A program made the position numbers and the translations under genes. Shown piece by piece: positions 47,678 through 59,691 of a stretch of DNA of 64,000 nt; position 1 is the stretch's first letter, and each line of letters opens with the position of its first letter. Location: NCBI GenBank assembly GCA_027924645.1, contig BSBN01001484.1:1426001-1490000 (forward strand). The letters run 5' to 3'. The notes beneath the pieces are model-generated. The model saw only the letters and a list, made by a program, of their open reading frames with translations. It was not told the DNA's origin and made no database searches. Source of the DNA: Cunninghamia lanceolata. Its lineage: Eukaryota; Streptophyta; Pinopsida; Cupressales; Cupressaceae.

Positions 47678-48722
47678 GTTGGAAACTTGCTTACAAATAG
47701 AAGCAAGATATCAAATTCCTCTAAGAAATTTGATCCCTTCTTTAACAAAAGCCAAACCACTACCCTCCACTGCTAACAACAGTAATGGTTAGGGTAGTGT
47801 TGGTCCTTCGAATGCATTTTTTGGTGATGATTGGGGTTCATTAGATTTTAAACCCACCTTTAAGGGTGAGCATAAAATCTCACCATCACACCCAAAAACC
47901 TTGAAGATAAATGAAATTTCTTCAACACAATCCCCTACTCCTAAAAAAACTTAAACTCAAAAGTAATAATGATAGAACTTTTGATATAGATGAAGATATG
48001 ATTTCTTCTAAAGAAATGGTGACCATTTGTGATAAAGTGTCATCTCAATCTAATGAATCATCTTTTTCTAATGCATGTCTCGGTAATGATGAGGTCCCTT
48101 TAGAATTCAACTTCCATGGGCTTGTTGAAACAAAGATGGACCCTCCTCACCATGATAAAAGATTGATCCTTCTCCATCTTCTTCAACACATGATGATAGT
48201 TCTCATTTCAACAAAGATAATCATATGACCTCTCATCTTCCTTTGGACTTGGAGATGCATTATGGGAGTGGATTCAAATTTCTTTCTAAACAAGGATATA
48301 ATGGAAATGGGTTAGGATGCAAAGAACAAGGAATTAAGGAACCTGTGGAACCAACACCACACTTTTATAAAGTAGGTTTAGGTTTCCAACCATCTCCTAC
48401 ATTCTCTCTACCATGTTCACAACAAAAAGGGTTGCTTCCTACTCCACCTGTATCTTCTCTTCTATCTCAACAAGAGTGTATGTTGCCGAGTCTACTCAAA
48501 GACTACTTAATCACTCTTCCTCCTCCAACACACAAAAGGATTCAAAAAATAACCATTCAACACTTCATTACTGTGCATATCATCATGTGCTTGGCCATTC
48601 CACTAATGAATACCAAGCCTTGGGTGAAAAAATTTAAAAACTTCGAACATTGTATGGCTCTAGCATTCTTCACCACACTTGATGTGGTCTTTATAGCACC
48701 TTGTCCTCCATCCATTTTATAA
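47678..48722 (+). pseudogene. Element X: protease tail, G-patch and degenerate knuckle (truncated)
   Basis: Homology to Y begins at ETCLQIEARYQIPLRNLIPS, just after the Y protease. A disordered stretch follows, then a G-patch: YGSGFKFLSKQGYNGNGLGC with KEQGIKEPVEPTPH (about 48250-48360). In the next frame CAYHHVLGHSTNEY (about 48573-48614) resembles the Tat gag knuckle C-x2-H-x4-H-x4-C with Tyr for the last Cys. G-patch domains bind RNA or helicases and occur near protease in betaretroviruses and in some plant Ty3 polyproteins. There are several frameshifts. No reverse transcriptase or integrase follows. Confidence 0.7.
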
Positions 48723-49874
48723 TAAGAAAGTTTGGGAGGACATTTTTATAGGCCAACTCGCAATTTTGGTCCCTCCTCATTTGTGTTATGTTTGTGCGTA
48801 ATGTTATCCCCATATTGTGATATTTTGTTGATTGGTAGTTCTCCCTTGACACCCTTGTTAGCACAAAGGTACAAGGAGAAAGAACATGTTATGTTATTCC
48901 TCTATATGTATCTTCATTCTTCTACACATTGTAAATTGCAATTTTTTTTTTTATGATTTAGCATCCTTTCATGTTGATTCAATTTATGTGTACTCTACTT
49001 CCAAGTGATCTTTCTTCTGTTATCTTCATATTTATATGGTAGCTTGTTGCAATGCTCAGTGTCATACCATGACTACACAAGCCATTATGTATCATGCCTA
49101 TAAGCATCACCTTGGTTTCCTCATCTTGGAGGCAACCCCTTGTTGTGATGTAGCTTTTGAGAATACATATCATTTAGGCATGTGCTTCTAGAAAGCTCTC
49201 ATGCATGTTTTACATTTCTTACCTATTCTACATTAAAGGCAATTGATCACTAATGGAGTTAGCAATCACTTTAAGGTGGGGGCTTATATCGTGCTATGAT
49301 CCTTACTCTCATATTTATATCAAAACACTTCTTGATTATTTTTTCTACTCCACTCTCTTGGAAAGGATTGTGTCACACTTAGAAATGAGATCTTGAGTCT
49401 ATCTTGTTGAGGCTCCTTGCATGTTTGGGAGAAGAGTTGGAATCACCAACTTGAGTTTGGCTAGAGTACCTTTGGGTATGGTTACAACGCCTTCTCATTC
49501 TCCAAGGCTTGGTGTACTCCCTTGAGTGGAAACACTTCTTTCAAGATAGATTATTTGTATGATGTGTTGTATCCTCTTGTTCCTCATATTTCTAACTAGC
49601 CCCTTCTTAGCATTCTTATTATTGCATCTTGGGGAATGATGCGTGGTGATTGAGATAACCTTTTAGATTGAGGTCTCTTTTATCATGTTGGGTCGTGATC
49701 TTCCATTATGTGCTTCCTGTGATTGTCATATGATGTGTGCATTCTCGTATATTCTTATCCTCTACATATTCTTCATGCCTCATGCATGCTTTGTGTGTAT
49801 TCTCTATGCATTCCTTATGTATGTCTCTTGAGTTTTTTTTATCATGTATGTCATATCTATTTCATGTATATTCA
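48723..49874 (+). other. Element X 3' non-coding region, left part
   Basis: Parallel to 56990-57800 of Y. It contains the internal polypurine-like motif TTAAGGTGGGGGCTTATAT (49271-49289). Interrupted at 49874 by element Y; X resumes at 59297. Confidence 0.6.
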
Positions 49875-50225
49875 TGTTGTGTCATAAAATGTGTACACCA
49901 CCATTTTACCCTTAGTTTAGCTCCTAGGTGGGCCTCAAATATTCACCCTTGTTTACTAGGACCTATTTTAATACCTTTTTGAGTATTAAGCGTGTAATAC
50001 TTGATCCTGATGCATGAAACCCAAAAAATAATCATAAGGTAGGGCTAAGCATACTCTAAGTGCCCTTTTTCGAGAGGTGTTTGGCTAAAGGACCAGGGTG
50101 CCTAAGTGCCCTAGGACCTCCTTTAACCCTTCCCTAAAAAGTGTCCTTGTCAGCTTATTGACCTTTAAAACATTCCTAATGTCAGCCTTATGAGGCTTAA
50201 CTCTCCAGAAATCAATGAGAATGCA

Positions 50226-50233
50226 TATAAAAG
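50226..50233 (+). promoter_or_regulatory. TATA box in the Y 5' LTR
   Basis: TATAAAAG lies 351 bp into the LTR. The 3' LTR has TATAAAAA at 58446-58453 and the X LTR has TATATAAG at 59991-59998. Confidence 0.55.
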
Positions 50234-50509
50234 TAAGTTATTCTATTCATTTGAACAACTAACTCTCTCTAGCGAAATCTTGGCACTCTTGCATTCTCTC
50301 TTTCTCTCGCATGCTCTCTACAGCTCTCTCTTATGGATTATTGTTGCAACACTAACATATTGCAAGTCTTGTGAAGATCTTGGAGGCTACACCAAATTCT
50401 TGAGTCAATTTGTGATGTCGTCTACAAGCATACAAGGGTTTCCATGCTCGTGGTGACTTCTTTCCTTCATGCTTTGTGTTAGCATTCTATTCTACTTCAG
50501 ATTTGCCTC

Positions 50510-50524
50510 TGCCCTCCTAGGGCA
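50510..50524 (+). ncRNA. Leader hairpin 1 in the Y 5' LTR
   Basis: TGCCCT-cct-AGGGCA forms a 6-bp stem. Compared with Z (TATCCC/GGGATA), three pairs differ on both sides and still pair. The 3' LTR copy is at 58730-58744. Confidence 0.65.
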
Positions 50525-50575
50525 TGTACTCTCTATCTATCATCTTTGCTATTGTGGAGGTGGAAACACCATTCA

Positions 50576-50600
50576 AGGAGCTTGACTGAGGCAAGCTCCT
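50576..50600 (+). ncRNA. Leader hairpin 2 in the Y 5' LTR
   Basis: AGGAGCTTG-actgagg-CAAGCTCCT forms a perfect 9-bp stem with a 7-nt loop. The 3' LTR copy (about 58797-58820) has an A-to-G change that leaves a G-T pair. Confidence 0.65.
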
Positions 50601-51076
50601 AAATAGCACCCAACACTTTCTCTCTTTTTCTGTGTGTAGGTCAGACGAATAGGTTTCAGAAGGTGACATCTGGGAGGAAGACTAAGCTTGCTGGTACATG
50701 CCCACTAGAGTTTGTAGTTTCTAGAAACCCTAATTTGGGACTAGGGTGCCCAAGCACCCTTGTCCAAGGAATTATAACCTTAGGAAAAGTATCTAAATTG
50801 TTCATTGACCTCTTCTATTCCTTTGGCTACTGGGTTTTAGGTATCGATAGTCTTTTGTACCCAGATCTTTGATTGCTAGGGTTTTATGTCTTGATCCTAG
50901 ATTGATTGATTGGATTTGGGTTAATTGATTCTATATGTAGAAATTTATGATAGAGCCCCTATAGTTTGGCTCTCCTTCTTGGGTAGAATCTAAACTCAGT
51001 TTGTGTCCTAATGTTTTGTAGAAGAGGGTTTGGCCTAGTTTGATCTATTGAGCTAGTCTCTCTTTTCTACTTAACA

Positions 51077-52036
51077 TTTTGGTGAACCTATGTTTCTTGC
51101 ACTTTGGCATCCTTCTTGCAACATAGCTAAGCTATTTTATGATCTGATTATATTCAGTTCATTCATTATTTTACATGGTTACATAGCTTAATTTTGCATT
51201 ATTTCATTGTTAGGGTTTGTAAAAAGCTTGCATTTTTGGAAAATCTACTTAATCTTCAACCTAGGGTTTGTAGATTAGCGTGTTGTTTCAAATATTGTTG
51301 CATTATTGAATTGTTTAATGGGTTTTAATTTTCTGTACCTTTTCATCCTTGCTGTTCTAGGATTTTTTTTGGCATATTTTGCCTTGAAAAAAGTGGAAAA
51401 ATTAAGCATTTTAGGCTTAGAGAAAGGCATACTTGTGCATTGTTTTCATTGCATATGTTATAAATCATCATTGAAAGATTTAAATCTCTGATTTTTACAT
51501 CAGATCTGATTGATATTATAGTATTTAATCATTTCATGGTTTTGCATCTTGCATTTGAAGCTTTCACTTGCTAGGGTTTTGTTGAAAAACTTGCATTTTT
51601 TAAAAACCTAGTCGAATTCAAGACCTAGGGTTTGTAATTAAATATTTTTTCTGCATTTATAAAAATTTCAAATCTGATCCTGCATTGATATATCATGTCA
51701 TAAGTTTCATTTGTATTCAAAAAAGGCTTGCATCGAAAAATCTTGGTCTTGGAATAAGCATTTAAGATCTAGGGTTTAATGGTAAAACCCTAGATAGTCT
51801 TACATTTAGTGCATCTTTATCAAAGAAAAGTGTTGTAAATTATTATTGCATTCAAGTGGATACATTATTTAGGCACTTCTTTTGCATGTAATACACATCC
51901 TACATTTACAAGAGTAGTTGTTGTGGTTACCAAGAATATCACATTTTTGGAAGACCCTGCTTCTCTTGCACTTGTAGGTCTTTAATTGCAATCTTATTGG
52001 GGTATTGGTTGTACTTGGTACATAAATCATTTCATT
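51077..52036 (+). other. Y primer site and untranslated leader
   Basis: ttttggtgaacctatg (51077-51092) is the putative primer site. The next 940 bp hold repeated taggg-tttg and ttgcatttttgaaaa words but no supported coding frame. Confidence 0.55.
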
Positions 52037-52933
52037 ATGGCTTCTTCATTATTAGAATCTTTGCATGCGCATAACATAGATCTTGAAAAAAATTCTAAGT
52101 TCATTAAATGCATCCTCATATTTTAGATAACATAGCATCCATGTATGATATATCTCATGTTGATGATAAATCTTCTGCTACTACTACAAATCATGATAAT
52201 ACCTTGGATCTACTCTCTAAAGCATATGATGATGACCTAGCTTTTCCTACTTCACCCTATGCTTTGGATCCCTCTTCCAAAGATGAGGACATTTTGGTGC
52301 AAGAGGGTGAGATCGTTGATAAAGTCAAACATGCTATTTCTACTTCTACCATAGTACATGATGATTCTATGAGTCATCCTATTGATATTAATCCTTTAGT
52401 TGAATTTTCAAGCACCTTGGATATCACTAAGGAATTGAAGACCCTTGATCTTCCTCCTTTGGTCAAATATTCAAGTACTTTGGACATCACTAAGAATGCA
52501 AAAACCATGGATAGTTCTCCTTTGGTTACATGTATAAACTCCTTGGACATAACCAAAGATACAATCATCAATGATTTTAACAACACTTTATCCTCCCTTC
52601 ATTCCAATGCTCTCCTTTCAAAATATGAAGTATTAGTGGATGAAGATAGGTCTCTCACATTAAATCCCCTGGGGATGGATGTTGACCTTAATCAAAAGGA
52701 AAACAATGTCAATTCAATCATCATTAATAGACTCATTCCTCCCCTTAAGGAGATAGTGAATAAGTATACTAATGTTCCTCAAATCCTTGTGCATGAGGCA
52801 CCTAATACACCTCCTCACTTCAAACTAGTGATTATGGTTCAAGGTGATCCAACACCACCTTGACCCCCAGGTTACATTTTCAATAATGCAAAATAGATTA
52901 CTCAAAGAAATCAAGGTGCTCAATATGTGTCAT
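52037..52933 (+). pseudogene. Y acidic ORF with internal repeats, in the gag position
   Basis: A likely start is ATGGCTTCTTCATTATTAG (52037), with a frameshift before 52108 leading into a 251-codon open frame. The protein is rich in Asp, Ser, Thr and Leu. Three successive units of about 23 residues share PLV--SSTLDITK---TLD (about 52390-52580). No capsid or knuckle motif is visible. Reading goes on past a TGA after GDPTPP to QGAQYVS, where solo LTR V is inserted. Removing V joins it to SQHHTIAHTYNTSNNKKS in frame. Function unknown. Confidence 0.55.
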
Positions 52934-55241
52934 TATACGCTCAAAATCGTGACTCATGCCCTTTCCCTCCTTTCCATGGGGTGATTTGCCACGTCACTCT
53001 CGCTCACGTGGAATTAGCCAGTCGAGAGGAGGTGAGACACGATGGGGGTCTAGCTCGTTGGAGAGTTGGTCTTTGTGGAGAGGGGTTGACAAGTACTGCA
53101 GCCTTCATTGTTGTGTGCTTTGTTGTATGTTTCATCTAATTGTTGTTGTAGTTGAGATAACCTTATGACCCAAAGGGTCACTAGTTTCTCTTCTTCTGTT
53201 TGGATTTCTAAGATTCCACCTCTGTGTGGGTAAGCGATTGTTCTCGTTGATGTCCTCTTGTCTTTGTATGTGTTGTAAGAGGTCGTGTTGTATCTGTCGT
53301 TGTCTAGTTTCTTCTAACAACAAAAGGACAAGTGGGTCTCCTTGTGGTAAGACAAATGTTTGTTGTTGAGGTCTTGGATGGATCTCTTGGATCTTGTCAT
53401 GGATAGCCCTCACCCACTCTCCTCTCATTCCTAAGCTCATTCGTGAATCAGGATAGAGGAAATTGTGTAATTACTAACCTTAACCAGATCTAGGGTTTTG
53501 ACCTAGGGTTTAGTTGACCTAGGGTTTGACTTGTGTTTTGACTCATTTTTACCTTGTGATGAAATCAAGGGTTTGTTTGGAATTGTTTGAACCGTGGTTA
53601 CCTCGTGATGGAATTGAGGGTTTGCAATGTTGTCTATTCTATTGTTTCTATATACATGCAAACTAAATGATATGCAAAACATTTTTTTTGGTATTTTTTA
53701 GAGTATTTTAGAAATGAAAGTGCTTCTAATCTATGAAAGGCAAATATGTATGCAATTCTATATGACTTTTCCAATGCAATGTTAACCTATGTTTTCTGTG
53801 TTTTCGATGTTTTGAATGCAATTTAATCTAAGAAAAGGGAAAATGCTTCTTCTAATAAACTAGATCTAGAAATATGAAAGCATTTAATCTAACATGCAAG
53901 ATCTAACTATTAAGGAAAAAGCAATGTTTTACTTTTCCCAAGAGCAAATTTGATTCTCTAATTACTATGAATTGAAAGAAAACAATGAAGGAACCTGAGA
54001 GAAACAAAGATTTGTTGACTCCACTACCCTCAGTAATCCTTGTGAGAGGCAACCTAGAAATCCTTTTGTGGTTGCAGGTGATCGTCTTGACAACAAAATG
54101 ACCCAAAGAAGCAGAAAGAAGTTTTGATGAAGCTTGTATGAGCTTGATGAGAGCTTGGGTTGAACACAATGGCATAGAATGAAGCAGTGTGACGCTACTT
54201 GGTTGAACAAATAAAGCAAAAGGCACCTTCATCCTGTAAGAGCATTTGAATGCTAAGTTGGAGAGCAAAATTTGGCAAGAGTTGTGTGCACAATGAATTT
54301 GCCTCCCTTTGTACTTGAGGGAGGGGGTATTTATAGGTTTAGAAGAATGAATTGATTGGAGAGTTAACTCATTTGATTGATGAGTTAACAAGAATAGATT
54401 GGGGAGTTCACAAGGTTGATTACCCAGTGAACTCAGCTGATTAGAGAGTGATGAAGCAATGATAGCTTATCACTGGAGAGGAAATGGAGGTGAGGGAATG
54501 CATGGGATTGATTGAAGAGTTAATTTGAGATCAAATAGAGCTAATTATGCATGTGTGGGTGCATGAAATAGTTAACTCTATATCAGGGATCAAAAACCAT
54601 GAAAACAGAAACAAAAACAAGTGAAAATGGAACAAAAATGAGAGAGAAACTTGAGTTTTTCCATGGCTTCAAAAATGACAGGGTCACCCCTTTTGCCAGT
54701 AGGGTCGCCCGGGGGAGATCCAGGCTGGACAGGGTCAGATGTAGAAAAATAGGCTGGGAGATGGTAAGAGAGAGGAAAAGGAAAGGTTCTCCATCAAGAA
54801 ATAGGTCAGTCATGTGGAAGAATCCAAATCTCTGCTTGCGTCAACAGAATCTCCTAGGGGAGATTTGGATTGGTTTGATGAAACTGAAAACTGAAAGCGG
54901 GAGATGGATAAGGAGACCTCTAGAATTCTTCTAGGAGGTACACTAGAGGAGAAACAAAGGGGAGAGGTGAAAACTCACCTACAAGACACTCACAAGGCTT
55001 AGGATCAAGGTTGAAAGCCAGAAAATGCAAGTCGACAAGTGTCACAACAAGTGTCAAAAAGCATCGCAAACGGGGAGAGAGGGAAATCAACAAGGAAGAA
55101 ACAACACAAGACAAGAAGAGAGGACACATCATCAAGAGGCTTGCTACTTAAAGGACATTATTTCATGCTTACATGTATGTGACAAGGATTAAAATCATCA
55201 TAGGGTCCTTATGGAGGCAGTGCGTGATTTTTGTGCTTACA
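52934..55241 (-). mobile_element. Solo LTR V, copy B, inserted in Y
   Basis: The 2308-bp insertion starts TATACGCTC and ends GTGCTTACA on the plus strand. It matches 26425-28787 across its length (for example gagaggaggt-agacac, acatgtatgtgacaaggatt). The minus strand has CCTATAAATA (54329-54338). Flanks GTCAT (52929-52933) and GTCGC (55242-55246) share only three of five bases. The reading frame of Y rejoins when it is removed. Antisense to its host, as in copy A. Confidence 0.78.
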
Positions 55242-56805
55242 GTCGCAGCATCACACTATTGCTCACACATACAACACAAGTAATAACAAGAAAAGTAAGC
55301 AAACACCAAGTGTTCCCATTTCTCTTCCACCTTCTCAACCAGTCCTACCTCAAAGCACCTCGTCTTCCTACTCATATTGGTAAAGAATATGATCTTGTCA
55401 AGCAACTCTGTGCTACTCTAGCTAAGATCTCTCTATGGGGTTAATATCAAACATCACCTACATACCACAGAACACTCCATGAGGCTCTACAAAAGGTAGT
55501 TGTTCCACCTTCTGCTAGACCGAATGATGTAGTATCTTTGTTAGAATGTATGCAGGCAACAACATCTGATATATCATTTCAACAACATGAGTTACCTCCC
55601 GTAGAAGTTCAAAACTAAAATGAGTCTCTTATGATATATGTCATCATTAATAGAAAGAGGATAAGATACACTATGATTGATGGTAAATCATGTCTTAATG
55701 TTTGTGGAATAGATGTGTTAGATAAATCAATGTTGATATATCTTTAATTAAACTAGATAATCTCAAAATTTGTGTCTTTGATAATCTTGGTAGACAATCA
55801 TTGGGTACCATAACCTTAGATATTAAGGCTGGACCTAAGACAGTGCCTACCCTTATCCATGTCATGCCTAATTCTCTTTCATACAATCTTCTTATTGGTA
55901 GACTATGGATTCATGCCATGGGGGTAGTTCTATCTACCCTTCATCATTCAATAAAATTCATCTTTGAAAATAAAGTACATACCATTGAAGTTGATCTGGC
56001 TCTGGATAGTTGCTTGAAAATAGAAACGAGACATCAAACTCCTTTGAGTAGTTTGATCCCTTCTTTAACACTACCCTCTGCTACTAACAACAGTATTGGT
56101 CAGGATAGTGTTGGTCCTTTGAATACATTTTGTGGTGATGATTGGGGTTTGTTGGATTTGACACCATCCTTTGCGAGAGAATACAAAATCCCACCCTCAC
56201 ACCCTAATATCTCGAAGGTAAATACAATTTCTTCAATACATTCTCATACTACTACAAAGTTTAAACACAAATTTAATGATGATAAAACCTTTAAAATAGG
56301 TGAAGATCCGCCTTCCCCTACAAGAATGGCAACCATTTGTGATAAAGTATCATCTCAATCAAATGAATCATCTAATTCTAATGCATGTCTTGGTAATGAA
56401 GTGGCTTCTTTAGATTTCAATGCCCATGGGATGATTGAAACAAAGATTGACCCTCCTCACCATGATGAAAATGAACCTTCTTCTTCAACATATAATCATA
56501 CTTCTAAAAACAATGCTATCCATATGACCTCTCTTCATCCTTCGGTCTTAGAGAAACGTTATGGGCTTGGATTCAAAATTCTTTCAAAACAAGGATACAA
56601 TGGAAATGGATTAGGATATAAAGAACATGGAATTAAGGAACCTGTAGAGCCAACACCACACTTTTCTAAAGTAGGTTTGGGTTTCTGGCCTTCTCCTACA
56701 TTCTCTCCACCATGTTCTCAAGAAAAAGGTTTGCTTCCTACTCCCCCTATATCTTCTCTTTTATCTCAACAAGAGTGTATGTTGCCGAGTCTACTCAAAG
56801 AATGA
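55242..56805 (+). pseudogene. Y protease and G-patch polyprotein (decayed)
   Basis: After QHHTIAHTYN and PPSQPVLPQSTSSSYSYW the reading has stops and shifts, then a Ty3-type aspartic protease: MIYVIINRKRIRYTMIDGKS, a shift near 55740, then IKAGPKTVPTLIHVMP, YNLLIGRLWIHAMGVVLSTL and HHSIKFIF. The active-site D-T-G is D-G-K here. The long frame 55801-56805 goes on through disordered Ser-rich text to a G-patch, YGLGFKILSKQGYNGNGLGY and KEHGIKEPVEPTPH (about 56556-56660). The WIH-G-V-STLHH-IKF pattern is typical of plant Ty3 proteases. No reverse transcriptase follows. Confidence 0.78.
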
Positions 56806-57000
56806 TTAGTCACTCTTCCTCTAAAAAATAAAAAGATTCAACAAAATAATCATTCAGCCCTTTATTGTGTGTATCATTGAGCACTTGACCATTCCACTAA
56901 TGAATACCGAGTCTTGGGTGACAAAATTCCCCAACTTCAAACAAGATTTGGCTCTACCACTGCTCACCATGCTTGATGTAGTACCTAGAGCACCTTGTAG
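56806..57000 (+). pseudogene. Y knuckle-like tail after the G-patch
   Basis: After a TGA the neighbouring frame reads NHSALYCVYH-stop-ALDHSTNEY then RVLGDKIPQL (about 56850-56940). It aligns with CAYHHVLGHSTNEYQALGEK in X and with CHYHRQ-GHDTKRCMHLKHEI in the Z gag. The last Cys is Tyr in both X and Y. Confidence 0.45.
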
Positions 57001-58098
57001 CAATTCTCAACATCATACCATGACTAAACAAGCCATTGCGTATCATGCATGTAAGCATCGCCTTGATTTCCTCTTCTTGGGGGCAACCCCTTGTTACGAT
57101 GTCACTTTTGTAAACACATCTCATTTGGGCATGTGCTTTTAAAAAGCTCTCATGCTTGTCTTATGTTTCTTTCTCACTCTACCTTAAATTCGATTTCTTC
57201 TTGTGGGAGTTAGCAATCACTTTAAGGTGGGGGCATATATCAGGCTATGCGCCTTACTCTCTTCATTCTATCTAAGCACTTATTGGTTACCAAATCTACA
57301 CTCTCTTGGAAATGATTACGAAAGGCTTGGAAACAAGATCTTGAGTCTATCTTGTTCTCCCAGGTTGAAACTTGGAAGCAAGATCTTGAGTCTATCTTGT
57401 TTTTCCTAAGTTGAAGCTCCTTGCATGTTTGGGAGAAGGGTTGTGCCACCAACTAGAATTTGGTAGTAAGGTTGCTTTGCCTTCTTATTCTACAAGGCTT
57501 ATTGTAATTTCTCTTGTAGGAGGTAGCTTTATGTATTCCCTTGAGTGGAAAAACTTTCCTTTTGACATGGATTGTGTGTTTGATGTTTTTTGTCTTATGC
57601 TTCTTCTCTTTTCTAACTAACCCCTTAGCATTCTTCTTTATTGCATCTCGGGGAATGATGCATGATGATCGATACATCACTTAGATCAAGGTATCCTTCA
57701 TCATGTTGACTCAAGGACTTTTGCATTATGTATATTCTTATTCTCTATGTTTATTCTATGTGTCTTCTATGTATACTTTGTACCTTACATGTGTATGCCT
57801 CATGTATACTTGGTGTATTGTGTGTATGCGTTGTGACTTTTCAAGTGTATGCCTTATGTATACTTCATTTTATCTCATGTTTTTTGAGTGCTTCATGTGT
57901 ATGAATGAATTACCTTATGTGTCTTTTGTGTATGCAAATCATCATAGATGCCTAGAATCCTAAACTTGGGGGCTTGATCACCCTTCAATTTTAGCGTCAT
58001 TCTAGGACCCCTATGTTGTTGTGTTTGAATTGTGTCTTCTCCATGCTTTAGTATGAGTTCGAACATAAGTTTGTACCCACACTAAAGTGGGGACTAAA
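57001..58098 (+). other. Y 3' non-coding region with two polypurine tracts
   Basis: TTTAAGGTGGGGGCATATAT (57221-57240) is the internal tract. AAAGTGGGGACTAA (about 58084-58097) abuts the 3' LTR. Between them lie repeated tgtatactttgtgtat-like words (57720-57900) also found in X (59300-59450). The frames here are not supported. Confidence 0.6.
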
Positions 58099-59296
58099 TG
58101 TTGCGTCGTAAAATGTGTACACCATTTTACCCTTAGTTTACCTCCTAGGTGGGCCTCAAATATTCACCCTTGTTTATTAAGACATATTTTAATACCTTTT
58201 TGAGTATTAGGCATGTAATACTTGATCCCATTGCATGAAACCTAGAAAAGAATCATAAGGTGGGGCTAAGCATACTCCAAGTGCCCTTTTTCAAGAGGTG
58301 TTTGGCTAAATGACCAAGGTGCCCAAGCACCTTGGGCCCTCCTTTAGCCTTGCCCTAAAAAGTGGCCTTATCGGCTTAGGCCCTTTAAAACATTCCTAAT
58401 GTCAGCCTTATGAGGTTTAACTCTCTAGAAATCAATGGGAATGAGTATAAAAATAAGTTATCCTATTCATTTGAACAACTAACTCTATCTAGTGAAATCT
58501 TGGCACTCTTACATTCTCTCTTTCTCTCTCATGCTCTCTATAGCTCTCTCTTGTGGACTATTGCTACGACACTAACATATTGTAGGTTTTGTGAAGATCT
58601 TGGAGGCTATACCAACTTCTTGAGTTAAGTTGTGATGTCGTCTACAAGCATACAAGGGTTTCCTTTCTCATGGTGACTTCTTTCCTTCATGCTTTGTGTT
58701 AGCATTCCATTCTACTTCATATTTACCTCTGCCCTCCTAGGGCATACACTCTCTATCTATCATCTTTGCTATTGTGGAGGTGGAAACACCATTCTTAGGG
58801 CTTGACTGAGGCAAGCTCCCAAATAGAACCCAACCTTTTTCCCTCGTTTCATGTGTGTAGGTCAGACGGAAAGGTTTCGAAAGGTGACATCCGGGAGGAA
58901 GACTAAGCTTGCTGGTACAGACCTGATAGAGTTTGTAGTTTCTGAAAACCCTAATTTGGGACCAGGGCTGCCAAGTGCCCTTGTCCTAGGCATTTTGACC
59001 TTCAAGAAAAGTTTTTGAATTGTTCATTAACCTCTGCTATTCCTTTGGTTGTTGGGTTTCAGGTACCGATAGTCTGTTGTACTCAGATCTTTGATAACTA
59101 GGGTGTTATGTCTTGATCTTAGCTTGATTGATTGGATTTGGGTTAATTGCTTCTCTGTACAACAAAAGGGTAGAACCCCTATAGTTTGTCTCTCCTTCTT
59201 GGGTAGAAGCCAAACTCAGTTTGTGCCCCAATGTTTTGTAGAAGAGGGTTTGACCTAGTTTGATCTATTGAGCTAGTCTCTCTTTTCTACTTAACA
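58099..59296 (+). repeat. 3' LTR of Y
   Basis: It matches 49875-51076 and contains both leader hairpins and a TATA box. Confidence 0.9.
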
Positions 59297-59691
59297 ATTT
59301 CATGCATACTTTGTACCTTGTGTGTATGCTTCATGTTAAGCTTGTATACTTTGTGTATTGTGTGTATACTTTGTGTATAGCATGCATACTTTGTGTATTG
59401 CGTGTATACTTTGTGTATTACGTGTATACATTGTGATTTCTCAAGTGTGTGCTTTATATGACTTATCTCATGTTTTCTAAATGCTTCATGTATGTAGAAA
59501 TTATTTTATGTGTCTTATGTGTATGCAATTCATCATAGACTCCTAGAATCCTAAACTTGGGGGCTTGATCACCCCTCAACTTTGGTGACATTTTATGGTT
59601 TCATATGTTTGTTGTGAGTGAAATCTGTCGTCTCCTTACTTTAGTATGAGTTCAATCATAAGCTTGTACCCACGCTAAAGTGAGGGCTAAA
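59297..59691 (+). other. Element X 3' non-coding region, right part
   Basis: It resumes X after Y. The first 150 bp are degenerate repeats of catactttgtgtattgtgtgt. It ends with the polypurine tract AAAGTGAGGGCTAAA (about 59677-59691) and matches 57900-58098 of Y. Confidence 0.7.

Larger units (their letters stand above)
49875..51076 (+). repeat. 5' LTR of Y
   Basis: It matches 58099-59296. TATAAAAG is at 50226-50233. It ends CTACTTAACA just before ttttggtgaacc, the putative primer site shared with Z. Confidence 0.9.
49875..59296 (+). mobile_element. Element Y: Ty3-like LTR retrotransposon with protease and G-patch, inserted in X
   Basis: The element is 9422 bp including a 2.3-kb V solo LTR. 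LTRs are 1202 and 1198 bp (TGTTGTGTCA/TGTTGCGTCG...CTTAACA). Flanks ATTCA (49870-49874) and ATTTCA (59297-59302) suggest a slightly altered duplication. Internal order: leader, acidic repeat-containing ORF, protease, G-patch, knuckle-like motif, 3' region, polypurine tract. No integrase, reverse transcriptase or RNase H is visible. Its target is a relative (X), shown by matching sequence on both sides. Confidence 0.85.

Noticed and set aside
53132..55135. Antisense frames at 53132-53440, 53903-54391 and 54583-55135 as genes
   Set aside because: They fall inside solo LTR V copy B, have no domains and are not kept in copy A.
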